From NCBI GenBank assembly GCA_023411555.1, contig JAEYOQ010000008.1, positions 1-64,000 on the forward strand: a stretch of 64,000 nucleotides of DNA, read 5' to 3'. The number at the start of each line of letters is the position of its first letter. Position 1 is the stretch's first letter. The DNA is from Bacillota bacterium. Lineage in GTDB: Bacteria; Bacillota; Clostridia; Lachnospirales; Lachnospiraceae. The notes beneath the pieces were generated by a model. That model was not told the origin of the DNA and did no database searches. It worked only from the letters and a program-made list of their open reading frames with translations. The position numbers and the translations under genes are program-made. Below, in pieces: positions 34,813-43,076 of the stretch.

Positions 34813-35180
34813 TACTTTTCTGATCGTACGTTCAATTATTCCTACTTATATTATGATGATAATAACCTCTACTGAAATATTTTTTACTCTTCTTTAAACT
34901 ATTTTAGACAACATTGTTGCTTTACTACTCGATCGCTATGATAATTCATTTACTATAGTCTACGAAGCACTTGAAATAATAAGAATTGGATTAAAGAGTA
35001 GATATTATGGAGATAACAGTAGTCAAAGGATTTATAGAATCACGGTATGTCTGATAGTGATAAAAGCAAAAAAGTTATAACAAAAAATGAAGTATTAGAA
35101 CAGGGTAGAGTGTCTTTTCAATACTCATCCTATTCATATTACTTCATTCTTTCAAATATTATTATAGTCTTTTTATTTTC
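34813..35180. other. Intergenic stretch between aroC and the arabinan operon
   Basis: No gene is supported. The right part contains the aroC terminator (described separately); the rest is AT-rich and lacks clear motifs. A tiny frame from ATG 35007 (15 codons) is not convincing. Confidence 0.4.
35082..35148 (-). terminator. Terminator of aroC (imperfect hairpin)
   Basis: Outer arms AATGAAGTA (35086-35094) and TACTTCATT (35140-35148) close a large, partly paired loop; a run of six A (35082-35087) gives the T-tract on the minus strand, 33 nt after the aroC stop. Confidence 0.6.
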
Positions 35181-36284
35181 TTACTGCTTATAGAACTCCT
35201 TAATCCTATCCATTCTTGAGGTCATTCCCTGAAACAGATAATCCACCAGAGTTACAGCAACCATTGCTTCTACCACAACAACTGCTCTCGGTACAATGAT
35301 TGGGTCATGACGGCCTTGAATCTCTACCTCGATATTCTCTTTGTTCTTATTCACAGTACTTTGTGGTCTGGCAATAGAGGCCGTGGGCTTCACAGCAGCA
35401 CGAAGAATTATCTCTGTCCCATCACTGATACCTCCAAGGATACCACCGGCATGATTACTTCGCTTACCAAGCTTTCCATTGTCATCATAATAGAAGGAAT
35501 CATTATTCTCAGCACCTGTTTTTGTCGTAACTCCAAAGCCATCTCCAATCTCAACACCCTTGATCGCTCCGATAGACATAATCGCCTTAGCAAGTTCTGC
35601 ATCCAGCTTATCAAAAACCGGCTGCCCAATTCCCGCAGGCATCCCTGATACGATGCATTCAATAACACCACCCACAGAATTGTGTTCCTCCATCTGCTCT
35701 CTGATATAAGCTTCTGCCTTAGCTGAGGCCTCCAGATCCGGCATATTCAGAGGACTTTCCTTCCGATATTCTTTACTACATTTCTGATAATCAATGGTTA
35801 CAGGCCCAATGGACTTAGTATAAGCAAAGATTGAAATCCCAAGTTCCTTTAATATCTCAGCTGCAATTGCACCGGCGGCAACTCTTCCTGTGGTCTCACG
35901 TCCCGAGGAACGACCTCCCCCACGATAATCCCGAAAGCCATACTTCATATCATAGGTATAATCTGCATGCCCCGGACGATAATAACCTGCAATATCCGAG
36001 TAATCATAAGGTCGATGATTTTCATTGTAGACGATCAAGGAAATCGGTGTACCGGTGGTATAGCCATCGAAGATACCTGAAAGAATTCGAAGGCGATCAT
36101 TCTCCTTCCTGGGTGTCGAATAGCTTGATTGACCAGGCTTTCTCCGATCCAGGTATTCTTGTATAACCGCTTCATTCATGGGCAGGCCTGCAGGGCATCC
36201 ATCCACAACAACACCAATGCCCTCACCATGGGATTCTCCCCAGGTTGATATAACAAAACTTTTTCCGTAAACTGATCCTGACAT
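35181..36284 (-). CDS. aroC: Chorismate synthase
   Basis: A 367-residue chorismate synthase, the FMN-dependent last enzyme of the shikimate pathway (EPSP to chorismate). It shows GESHGEGIGVVVDGCPAGL near the start, RYRGGGRSSGRET-like (YRGGGRSSGRETTGRVAAGAIA) in the middle, GFGVTTKTGAENND, and the RHDPIIVPRAVVVVEAM block near the C-terminus. Signature motifs are complete and length is standard. It starts behind TAGGAGTCGTTT. It stands alone: no other aro genes are in the window. Confidence 0.97.
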   Translation of the reverse strand: MSGSVYGKSFVISTWGESHGEGIGVVVDGCPAGLPMNEAVIQEYLDRRKPGQSSYSTPRKENDRLRILSGIFDGYTTGTPISLIVYNENHRPYDYSDIAGYYRPGHADYTYDMKYGFRDYRGGGRSSGRETTGRVAAGAIAAEILKELGISIFAYTKSIGPVTIDYQKCSKEYRKESPLNMPDLEASAKAEAYIREQMEEHNSVGGVIECIVSGMPAGIGQPVFDKLDAELAKAIMSIGAIKGVEIGDGFGVTTKTGAENNDSFYYDDNGKLGKRSNHAGGILGGISDGTEIILRAAVKPTASIARPQSTVNKNKENIEVEIQGRHDPIIVPRAVVVVEAMVAVTLVDYLFQGMTSRMDRIKEFYKQ

Positions 36285-36576
36285 AAACGACTCCTATTAC
36301 TTCTTATTAATAATGAAAGTGTATAAGTAGCATTTAACTTATCCCTAGTATACCGAAACAGGCATATAATATCAAACACTTTATGAATAATTATAAATTA
36401 TCTTAATTCTTATATACAAGTTATTCAATTGGAATATAATGTACGATATAAGTCCTTTTTGCTTCCATTAATACTTAATATATAATTACAGTGCAGAAGT
36501 TTCAGAAGTTTCGCACATATATGCTTCTGCTAGAATAACCACTTATCTACCTTTCAATATAATAGGAGAAAATGAT

Positions 36577-37014
36577 ATGCGTAAAATCAAGTTAGTACTC
36601 GTACTGCTTCTTATGATTACAATAGCCGGCTGTTCCGACAAAGATGTAACTAAGTACTATCATGACTACAAGGGTGAAAGCGAGCTTTGGGAGGTATATT
36701 ATCACGAGAAATCTGTGGTAACCTTTTGGACAGAAGATGGTATATTAAAGCACGATACCTCTACAGAAGCAACCTTTACTGCTTTATATAAGAATGATAT
36801 CAAGGAGTTAACAAAAATACGTCAACTGGAGATCGGATACGATGCAGGTCTGACTGTGGGCTCTATAAGTGAGAATTACAATGAAGACGGCCCGGATCGT
36901 AGAGCTTTTACTCTTAGTTCGAGCAATGGTCTGATCACCCACGAAGCAGAAATAATAAAAGCAACACTTCGCATCGACGATTATATAGAAACAATAGAAT
37001 TAACCAGAAAATAG
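36577..37014 (+). CDS. Small hypothetical lipoprotein
   Basis: A 145-residue lipoprotein: the signal peptide ends with a lipobox ITIAGCS (Cys about residue 19). The mature part is beta-rich (ESELWEVYYHEKSVVTFWTE; AEIIKATLRIDDYIETIELT) and resembles no family I can name. The start follows AATAGGAGAAAATGAT. A perfect terminator hairpin follows. It probably sits on the outer face of the membrane; nothing in its neighbourhood suggests a job. Confidence 0.75.
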   Translation: MRKIKLVLVLLLMITIAGCSDKDVTKYYHDYKGESELWEVYYHEKSVVTFWTEDGILKHDTSTEATFTALYKNDIKELTKIRQLEIGYDAGLTVGSISENYNEDGPDRRAFTLSSSNGLITHEAEIIKATLRIDDYIETIELTRK

Positions 37015-37073
37015 ACTGACATCATAATAGGTATAGACATTCATTTATTCATGATTATATGAAAGAATATTGC

Positions 37074-37110
37074 AGAAAAAGAATGATAACATAGTTATCA
37101 TTCTTTTTCT
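37074..37110. terminator. Bidirectional terminator between convergent genes
   Basis: A perfect 17-bp stem (37074-37090 with 37094-37110, three-base loop) with A-rich and T-rich arms that supply T-tracts on either strand, between the lipoprotein gene and the EAL-domain gene. Confidence 0.85.
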
Positions 37111-37191
37111 ATTCCCCGTACACCTGTAGCCGTATTATCAGCATTTGTGTGAAGTAAATTGCATATTTGGTTTTCCCTTCAAAACCCTAGC

Positions 37192-38499
37192 TTACGGAAA
37201 CAGTACTTCGTTCAGCTTATCAGGGGGTAAGGGTTTGCATAGCAGATAACCTTGACCTCTCTCGCAGGATGTTTCTTTCAGATAATCTAGTTGATCCTGC
37301 GTCTCGATTCCTTCTGCTACCACTCTATAATTTAATTCATGAGCCATGGAGATAATATTATGTGTAATAATCGTCTCCTCATTCCCATGGGGTATTGACT
37401 GTATAAAACTCTTATCTATCTTAATGATATCAATTGGCAACTTCTTAATGTGAGTTAATGAGGAGTAACCTGTACCAAAATCATCCAATGCAATCCTAAT
37501 CCCATAGTCCCTGAGTCTGTTCAACCGCTCAATTGCCAAATCGACTTGAGTAATTATGATTGTCTCAGTAATCTCAAAAATAATCTTTGAGAAATCTACC
37601 TTATGTGAGGATATGATTTCTTCGATCCTCTGAAAGTTGCTCGCAGATTCTAAGGTTTTGCTGGATAGGTTAATGGAAAGCTCAAGGCTATCTAATCCAT
37701 TCTCCTCCCATTGCATTTTCTGATTCAAGGCTTCATTAATTATCCACCTCTCCAGACTATAAATCTGTTTTGACTTTTCAGCAATTGGTATAAAGATATC
37801 CGGTGATATAAAACCCTTCTTAGGATGTGGCCAGCGCACCAAAGCTTCTACTCCGATAATCTCATTGGTTATAAGATTATATTCTGGTTGATAGTAGAGA
37901 ATAAACTCTTCCTTCTCGATACCATTCTGAAGCTTATTAATCATCTGAACCTGTTCGATCATGTCCTTCTGGAGCTCGTCACTATATATATTTATGTCCT
38001 TTCCAGACTTTTTAGCAAGATAGCCCGCTGTCTCTGCTTTCCTTATCAGAGTATCGGCGTCATCTCCATGTTCTGGGAACATCGCAACACCTGCACTCAG
38101 CGTGATATAGAAAGCACTATCAGATATGCAAATATTGCACCCACTATCAATGACTTCCTCTATCATATCATAAATCTGCTGCTTCGAGCTGATATCGGCA
38201 CATAAAATCGCAAACTTATCACTATCTACCCTAGTCACATGATTTATGTTTTTAACCTTGGCAGCAAGATAATCCGCTACACACTTAATAATATTGTCGC
38301 ACACCTTAAAACCATAGGTTTCATTTAGAAATGTAAAGTTGTTAATATCTAAATAAACCAGAGCAAATCCATCCGCTCTTGCAAATTGGTTACATGATCT
38401 TCGAACAATATAATCGGTTAAAACTCTCTTAAATAAATCGAATTTAGGTAAGCCTGTAAGTTCATCATAATATGCTGGCTGATAATTTGCTTTTCCCAT
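37192..38499 (-). CDS. GGDEF-EAL protein, probable c-di-GMP phosphodiesterase with degenerate GGDEF
   Basis: A 435-residue cytoplasmic protein with no membrane segment. The GGDEF domain (about 10-165) has RVDSDKF where GGDEF should be, so it is probably inactive as a cyclase and may only bind GTP. The EAL domain (about 180-430) is intact: EALVRW, SINLSSKTLE, EITETIII, DDFGTGYSS, KIDKSFI and VAEGIET. It likely hydrolyses c-di-GMP. No sensor domain is attached. It reads away from a divergent region that holds two strong inverted repeats. Confidence 0.9.
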   Translation of the reverse strand: MGKANYQPAYYDELTGLPKFDLFKRVLTDYIVRRSCNQFARADGFALVYLDINNFTFLNETYGFKVCDNIIKCVADYLAAKVKNINHVTRVDSDKFAILCADISSKQQIYDMIEEVIDSGCNICISDSAFYITLSAGVAMFPEHGDDADTLIRKAETAGYLAKKSGKDINIYSDELQKDMIEQVQMINKLQNGIEKEEFILYYQPEYNLITNEIIGVEALVRWPHPKKGFISPDIFIPIAEKSKQIYSLERWIINEALNQKMQWEENGLDSLELSINLSSKTLESASNFQRIEEIISSHKVDFSKIIFEITETIIITQVDLAIERLNRLRDYGIRIALDDFGTGYSSLTHIKKLPIDIIKIDKSFIQSIPHGNEETIITHNIISMAHELNYRVVAEGIETQDQLDYLKETSCERGQGYLLCKPLPPDKLNEVLFP

Positions 38500-38588
38500 A
38501 CTCTTCTCTCTTGTTCCTCATCCTGCAAAGCTGACGATTATTATGATATTAATAGTTGGTCAAATATATAATAATTTATGGGGAAGAA

Positions 38589-38655
38589 AAAAACCATGTC
38601 GTATTTGGAAAATTTGATTTAAATTTTCCAAATACGACATGGTTTTTGCTTTTTT
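38589..38655. repeat. Perfect 27-bp inverted repeat with T-run
   Basis: Arms 38589-38615 (AAAAACCATGTCGTATTTGG...) and 38621-38647 are complementary at all 27 positions around a 5-nt loop, followed by GCTTTTTTT. It has terminator form on the plus strand but lies between two divergent genes, where no known transcript ends. It may end a small RNA started near 38579 (a TATAAT at 38567-38572) or act as an attenuator of the repeat-peptide gene. Confidence 0.8.
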
Positions 38656-38682
38656 TAGAGCTTATACTTTAGGTAGATTAAA

Positions 38683-38713
38683 AATTAAAAACACGTGTTA
38701 CGTGTTTTTAATT
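38683..38713. repeat. Perfect 13-bp inverted repeat upstream of the peptide gene
   Basis: AATTAAAAACACG (38683-38695) and CGTGTTTTTAATT (38701-38713) with a TGTTA loop, 47 bp before the precursor ATG. It could be an operator for the XRE regulators or a leader hairpin. Confidence 0.75.
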
Positions 38714-38759
38714 CAAAAATACCACTTAAAACCATAATAAAAAATAGGAGGATTCAAAA

Positions 38760-39278
38760 ATGAAAAACAATAAAAGATTATTTACTCTCTCTGTATTACT
38801 GGTACTTGTGAGCTTAATGTTTATATTCGCTGAAACTCAATTAAAAGAAGACGTTGGACAAACCTTAGCTAGTGATGTTCCTGTTATCATTACTGCAGAA
38901 GACGGAGATGGCGATGCTTATGCTAGTGATATGCCCCATATTGTTACCGCTTCCACTGAGGATGATCTGACTCTTGCCAGTGATATGCCTCATATCGTTA
39001 CTGCTTCCATCGAGGACGATCTGACTCTTGCAAGTGACATGCCCCATATCGTTACCGCTTCCATCGAGGACGGGCTGACTCTTGCTAGTGATATGCCTCA
39101 TATCGTTACTGCTTCCATCGAGGACGGACTGACTCTTGCTAGTGATATGCCTCATATTGTTACCGCTTCCATCGAGGACGGGCTGACTCTTGTTAGTGAT
39201 ATGCCTCATATTGTTACCGCTTCCATCGAGGACGGACTGATTCTTGCTAGTGATATGCCTCATATTGTTACCGCATAA
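38760..39278 (+). CDS. Secreted repeat-peptide precursor (candidate multi-copy signalling propeptide)
   Basis: A 172-residue protein: a signal peptide (about 1-25, basic start, then LFTLSVLLVLVSLMFIFA), a short spacer, then eight 18-residue units. The first is divergent (ASDVPVIITAEDGDGDAY), six read close to ASDMPHIVTASIEDGLTL, and the last stops after ASDMPHIVTA. The peptide SDMPHIVTA therefore occurs seven times, always followed or preceded by acidic spacers. There are no Cys residues and no modifying enzymes nearby. The gene abuts two convergent XRE-TPR regulators of RRNPP type. I infer export and proteolytic release of short peptides that re-enter and bind those regulators. The start follows AGGAGGATTCAAAA. 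Confidence 0.75.
   Translation: MKNNKRLFTLSVLLVLVSLMFIFAETQLKEDVGQTLASDVPVIITAEDGDGDAYASDMPHIVTASTEDDLTLASDMPHIVTASIEDDLTLASDMPHIVTASIEDGLTLASDMPHIVTASIEDGLTLASDMPHIVTASIEDGLTLVSDMPHIVTASIEDGLILASDMPHIVTA
38868..39275 (+). repeat. 54-bp tandem repeats within the precursor gene
   Basis: Seven and a half 54-bp units, one per 18-residue block. The copies differ mostly at synonymous positions (for example CATATC/CATATT and ACT/ACC codons), suggesting selection on peptide sequence after duplication rather than a very recent expansion. Confidence 0.9.
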
Positions 39279-39280
39279 TA

Positions 39281-40219
39281 TCAAAATATTATTGCATTAT
39301 CATAATACTTAACAACATGGTCCTCAATGAATTGCTTAACAAAAGAGAGATGCATTGCTGAGGCTATATAGTATGCTTCCTTTAAATATTTTAGACATTC
39401 TTTCTTATATTCGATAGATAGTGCTCCCTTTTCAATTAACCTCTCTTTGTTCCATGCAATACCATACAAAAGATTAGGGAGTGCATTACCTATCTTACTT
39501 TTTTTACATATTTGAACACCTTCATTAGCTATATTTATTGCCTCTTCATGATTACCGATTAGGCCATACCATTTTGATAGATTACAAGTTAAAATAATCT
39601 GTAACAGAACTCTTTGCTGCTCTTCAACATAACTCTGCCTTAAGGCATAGTAAACTTGCTTTACCACCTCTATCGCTTTAAGATATTCTTCTTTTTCAGC
39701 ATATGCTATAGATATATTAATCAATAGTAATGCTTCGTTATAGCTTAATGGCCAATTCGCTAATGATATTGAACCATACCTTGGAATCGTTAAACGTATA
39801 GCTTTTTCGTAATTTTCAAGACAATTATCAACACTAATTTTATTCAAGTAGAAATATACTATTGTCTCTCCCCTAATAATAAATTGCTTATCTAAGATTG
39901 AATTTCCAATATTCATTTTTATGTCATTCAACACTTCACTAGCTTTGTAAAATTCATATTGCCTAGCATAATCCTCAAACAGCTTCATTTTTTCAAGAAC
40001 CTGCAAATCCGATACTGAAAGCAAGGAATACGCTCTATCTCTGATACGACCCATTCGCTCCATCAGGAGCTCATAGACATCTCTACTCGGATTTTGACTA
40101 CCATTTTCAATCCTTGACAATGTCTCGACAGAACAGATTTCATCACATAACTGCTCCTGAGTAATAGACAGAGACTTCCTTGTCATGCGTACTATATCTC
40201 CTAGTCGATATCTGCCCAT
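39281..40219 (-). CDS. XRE-family regulator with TPR-like C-terminus (RRNPP-like), second of pair
   Basis: A 312-residue protein. Residues about 6-62 are an XRE helix-turn-helix (RKSLSITQEQLCDEICSVETLSRIENG). The remainder is helical with TPR-like pairs, such as YNEALLLINISIAYAEKEEYLKAIEVVKQ and GLIGNHEEAINIANEGVQIC, as in PlcR, Rgg and other peptide-sensing regulators. It begins inside the end of its paralogue, after GAGGAGGAGTATCA, and is translationally coupled to it. Its stop lies 2 bp from the stop of the repeat-peptide gene on the other strand, so the two transcripts overlap. Confidence 0.85.
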   Translation of the reverse strand: MGRYRLGDIVRMTRKSLSITQEQLCDEICSVETLSRIENGSQNPSRDVYELLMERMGRIRDRAYSLLSVSDLQVLEKMKLFEDYARQYEFYKASEVLNDIKMNIGNSILDKQFIIRGETIVYFYLNKISVDNCLENYEKAIRLTIPRYGSISLANWPLSYNEALLLINISIAYAEKEEYLKAIEVVKQVYYALRQSYVEEQQRVLLQIILTCNLSKWYGLIGNHEEAINIANEGVQICKKSKIGNALPNLLYGIAWNKERLIEKGALSIEYKKECLKYLKEAYYIASAMHLSFVKQFIEDHVVKYYDNAIIF

Positions 40220-41154
40220 TGATACTCCTCCTCAAGATGCTTCTTAATTAATTCAGCTTCTGTGTTTTCCTCTAAAAAAAAGTAAACATGATATGCCTGT
40301 AGATAGTATTTTAAGCACTCCTTCTTTACTGAATCCCACCTTCCCTGATGCTTGAATAATTCTTCTGTCGTATTTGCTTTAACATAATATAGATCGCCCA
40401 GATACTCCATCCTTCGGCTTCCCTTAGTTTTCTCTAAGGCTTTATCGCACAACGCAAGTGCTTTTGCTATATGGCCCTCTGCAATATAGAGCTTACATGC
40501 CATTACTGCAACCTTTGAATAAGTTTGATTGGTATCCTCGGAGAATTCCTGAAGCCCCAGATACTCAAGAACTTGGTCCAGAATCCCCTTAGCCCGGTCA
40601 ATTATCCCTGCAATAATCATACGTTGTGTGATTTCAATAATGATACCAAGCTCGCTGCTACTTAGATAATAATCCATAATCCTATATGTCTTAAAGTCCG
40701 GTACGGTATAGGTTATTGCCTCCATCAGCAGGTTGATCGTCTCCTCAACAGCACCACCCTGTACTTCATTTAGTAGGGCTCTGCAATAAACTATGAACTG
40801 CATATGTACATTTCCCTTGGAAGCAGTCATCTGTTCATAATTTTTTAGGAGTTCATAAGCCATCGTATAGTTCTTATCTTGGATTAATTTATTAATGTCT
40901 ATTCTATATTGATATATCATATAATCAAAGTCAGTTAGAATCAATTCAAATTGGTTTGGCATTCTTCCTAGACGTTCTAATAATGTCTCTAATAACAAAG
41001 AATCTACATCTCTCTCCCCTGCTTCGATACGTGATAAGGTAGCTACCGAACACAAACCTTTGCACAATTTACCTTGTGTGATTCCATAGGATTCTCGAAA
41101 ATATTGAATGGCTGCTCCGATCTTATTTTTTGCCAAATCATTATTTTTACCCAT
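40201..41154 (-). CDS. XRE-family regulator with TPR-like C-terminus (RRNPP-like), first of pair
   Basis: A 317-residue paralogue of the downstream gene: HTH (ESYGITQGKLCKGLCSVATLSRIEAGERD, about 20-48) followed by helical repeats (YTMAYELLKNYEQM; AEGHIAKALALCDKALEKTKG; KECLKYYLQAYHVYFFLEEN). Both proteins share CS-ATLSRIE/CS-ETLSRIE and LLERLGRM/LMERMGRI blocks. It starts after AGGTGGG. A promoter (TTGAAC 41252-41257, TAATCT 41229-41234, 17-nt spacer, minus strand) lies upstream. Two tandem receptors may sense the same or different peptides. Confidence 0.85.
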   Translation of the reverse strand: MGKNNDLAKNKIGAAIQYFRESYGITQGKLCKGLCSVATLSRIEAGERDVDSLLLETLLERLGRMPNQFELILTDFDYMIYQYRIDINKLIQDKNYTMAYELLKNYEQMTASKGNVHMQFIVYCRALLNEVQGGAVEETINLLMEAITYTVPDFKTYRIMDYYLSSSELGIIIEITQRMIIAGIIDRAKGILDQVLEYLGLQEFSEDTNQTYSKVAVMACKLYIAEGHIAKALALCDKALEKTKGSRRMEYLGDLYYVKANTTEELFKHQGRWDSVKKECLKYYLQAYHVYFFLEENTEAELIKKHLEEEYQWADID

Positions 41155-41480
41155 TTTACCATTTTCCCACCTATTTTATTATTTTTTAAGTAGTTTAATC
41201 GACAAAAACATTAATGCTTCTCAAATACAGATTACCATATCATTTTTTCCAGTTCAATTATTATTAGTTTAAAAAATGAGAATATCTGTACTTCATAGCT
41301 GCAATCTACTAATTTCAATCTATATCTCATGTATCGTGGTGTTGATCAACCACACTTGCGTAAACATGAAGCAAGTTGAATCACTTACCAAGTTTTATCC
41401 TATCATACTTCCAATCTTATACACTGGTTGAATCACCTTATACAGAATCTCTCTGCAAATAAATATAGAGTGATCCAAAC

Positions 41481-41585
41481 GCATTCATGCGTTTGTCCGC
41501 AGAAGTGAGTCATCCCAAAATGAACTTCGTTCACTTGCCCAGAGGGCTTTTATTTCATAGGACGAACTTATCTATGAAATAAAAT
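41481..41585. repeat. Dispersed intergenic repeat, copy B
   Basis: Imperfect match to 20115-20197, with the same order of blocks: GCATTCATGC, TTTGTCCGC, GTGAGTCATCCC, TGAAC-TTC-GTTCA, and an ATTTCATAG / CTATGAAAT hairpin at 41552-41580. It is uninterrupted at the CTATGAAAT site where copy A carries the palindromic element. In minus orientation it starts right after a terminator. Confidence 0.65.
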
Positions 41586-41586
41586 A

Positions 41587-41616
41587 TGCTCCTCACGAAT
41601 TATCATGGGGAGCATA
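41587..41616 (-). terminator. Terminator of the VirB4-like gene
   Basis: ATGCTCC / GGAGCAT arms (about 41587-41593 and 41609-41616) followed on the minus strand by ATTTTATTTC, 53 nt after the stop. Confidence 0.6.
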
Positions 41617-41668
41617 GTAATTATTAGCGTTTATTATATATTACTTTTCTGTACCATCTATGTATGAT

Positions 41669-42763
41669 CTACCTAACAGCCTTAACAAGGAAACGGTTTC
41701 CACCGCATAATACTAACTTCTGCCCCTTCGGAGCCTTAGTCAGCCAGTTAATATCCTCTGGACTTAGGCTAAAGAGAGGCTTTAGAAGCTCGACCTTATC
41801 CATAGGATGACCGAAGATCTCAAAGTAACCGGAGATATTCCGAAAGCTCAAACGCTTCGTAAGGAAGGTCGCTGTATCTTCAATTGCTGCAGTAATCACG
41901 AAGCCCTGGGATTTTGATACCTTATACATCATGGCCATATATTTGTCATAGCGCAGGAAAAGGGGGTCCGCATCATCAATCAGAAGTCTTGCACCGGTAA
42001 TTGGAGCCTTTCCGTTGAGTCTCGTCCATACATCCTCTATCGCCATCAGACTGTACTTATCTGTATCTTCTTTGGCTACATTAGAAACATCATAGATTAC
42101 TAATCGATGACTGCCAATATTAATCTGTTCTTCTCCTTCGGCAATCTGATTTAGTTCTGTGATCGCAGCCGCTAACTCTTTTAATTCATCTAGGAAGGTA
42201 TCCTTAAGTAATATGTTATCCGTTGTAACCGGTTCAAGATTTAACTCAGCGGCTACTGCTGCCAGACCACTCTTAATATCCTCCAGCTTCCTTGCAATCT
42301 TCTTGCTTTCATAAGCATCTATCATACTATTAAAGGCTAGAGCAAACTTGTTCCAATCCAGATCTCCGCAATCCAGACACTGCTTCAACATAACCTGTTC
42401 TATCATGTATTTCTGAAGATTAGTCAGTTTCGGAAGCTTAGTTCCCACCAAAAGCCTTGCCAAGCCAAATTTGATTTTACTTAAGAACACGATATCCTGC
42501 TCACTTATCTCACAAGCATCCTGAATAATCAGGGGATTTAAAGGTTCCTGCCTCAGATCAATTACTAAACCGTCATACTTTTCGATGAGCTCATTAAACT
42601 CACCTTTCTTACTGATGACAAAGACTGTTCCATCCGTATTCTCAAGCACATGTTCTATTTCATTTTTTAATGCACTGGTTTTTCCAGTACCGGCAGGCCC
42701 AAAGTAGAATCCGCTGCCCCCATTAATCATATCTCTTCGCTGTTGATAAATCTGAACTGCCAT
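41669..42763 (-). CDS. Orphan VirB4/TraE-like ATPase domain
   Basis: A 364-residue ATPase resembling the C-terminal motor domain of VirB4-family conjugation ATPases. Walker A is FYFGPAGTGKTSALK (residues 20-34), followed by VFVISKKGEFNELIEKYDGLVIDL; Walker B-like ARLLIDDADPLFLRYDKYMAMM and VITAAIEDTATF are visible. Full VirB4 proteins are 600-850 residues and include an N-terminal domain that is lacking here. No relaxase, VirB6 or pilin gene is nearby. It starts after AAGGAGGGGCAGAT. It may be a domesticated or degraded element gene that kept an open frame. Confidence 0.72.
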   Translation of the reverse strand: MAVQIYQQRRDMINGGSGFYFGPAGTGKTSALKNEIEHVLENTDGTVFVISKKGEFNELIEKYDGLVIDLRQEPLNPLIIQDACEISEQDIVFLSKIKFGLARLLVGTKLPKLTNLQKYMIEQVMLKQCLDCGDLDWNKFALAFNSMIDAYESKKIARKLEDIKSGLAAVAAELNLEPVTTDNILLKDTFLDELKELAAAITELNQIAEGEEQINIGSHRLVIYDVSNVAKEDTDKYSLMAIEDVWTRLNGKAPITGARLLIDDADPLFLRYDKYMAMMYKVSKSQGFVITAAIEDTATFLTKRLSFRNISGYFEIFGHPMDKVELLKPLFSLSPEDINWLTKAPKGQKLVLCGGNRFLVKAVR

Positions 42764-43076
42764 ATCTGCCCCTCCTTAATTATTATCTTCCTTTCCTAAT
42801 TTCACATCTACTTTACCTCTAAATATATCTGCCCCATCTACTATTTTACAAATATAAGTATGCCAGATTTTTCCCGAATTGTATAGTACTGGTTATTAAG
42901 AAAAAGCGTCTCCAAGCGGAAACCTTTATCGAAATCTAGTTAGCTGGGAACAGAAGCTCAGTCCAATCATTTTCATAAATATTTTCCAATCATATATTTT
43001 CTTTTCACCAGAAATTATGTATACTAGTTAAGTACAAGCAACATCACTTACATATGTATTGAAAGGACCAGAAAAA
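42764..43076. other. Intergenic region before lgt
   Basis: About 310 bp between divergent genes. No gene or hairpin stands out; it must hold the promoters of lgt and of the VirB4-like gene, but no strong consensus pair was found. Confidence 0.35.

Larger units (their letters stand above)
41155..41668. other. Intergenic region with regulator promoter, repeat copy B and a terminator
   Basis: About 510 bp without genes. Left: the promoter of the XRE pair (minus strand). Right: dispersed repeat copy B and the terminator of the VirB4-like gene. The middle (about 41260-41470) has no recognised feature. Confidence 0.5.

Noticed and set aside
35007..35054. 15-codon open frame MEITVVKGFIESRYV upstream of aroC
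   Set aside because: No good ribosome binding site, no enrichment for aromatic codons and no attenuator structure in the direction of a downstream gene.
38868..39275. CRISPR array
   Set aside because: The repeats are contiguous 54-bp in-frame coding units without unique spacers.
38760..39278. RiPP or lanthipeptide multi-core precursor
   Set aside because: No Cys in the repeats and no modification or radical-SAM enzyme genes nearby; a linear signalling peptide fits the XRE-TPR neighbours better.
38865..39284. Long open frame (139 codons) antisense to the repeat-peptide gene, also repetitive
   Set aside because: It exists because the sense repeats lack reverse-strand stops; it has no ribosome binding site, no signal peptide and an asparagine/serine repeat without family resemblance.
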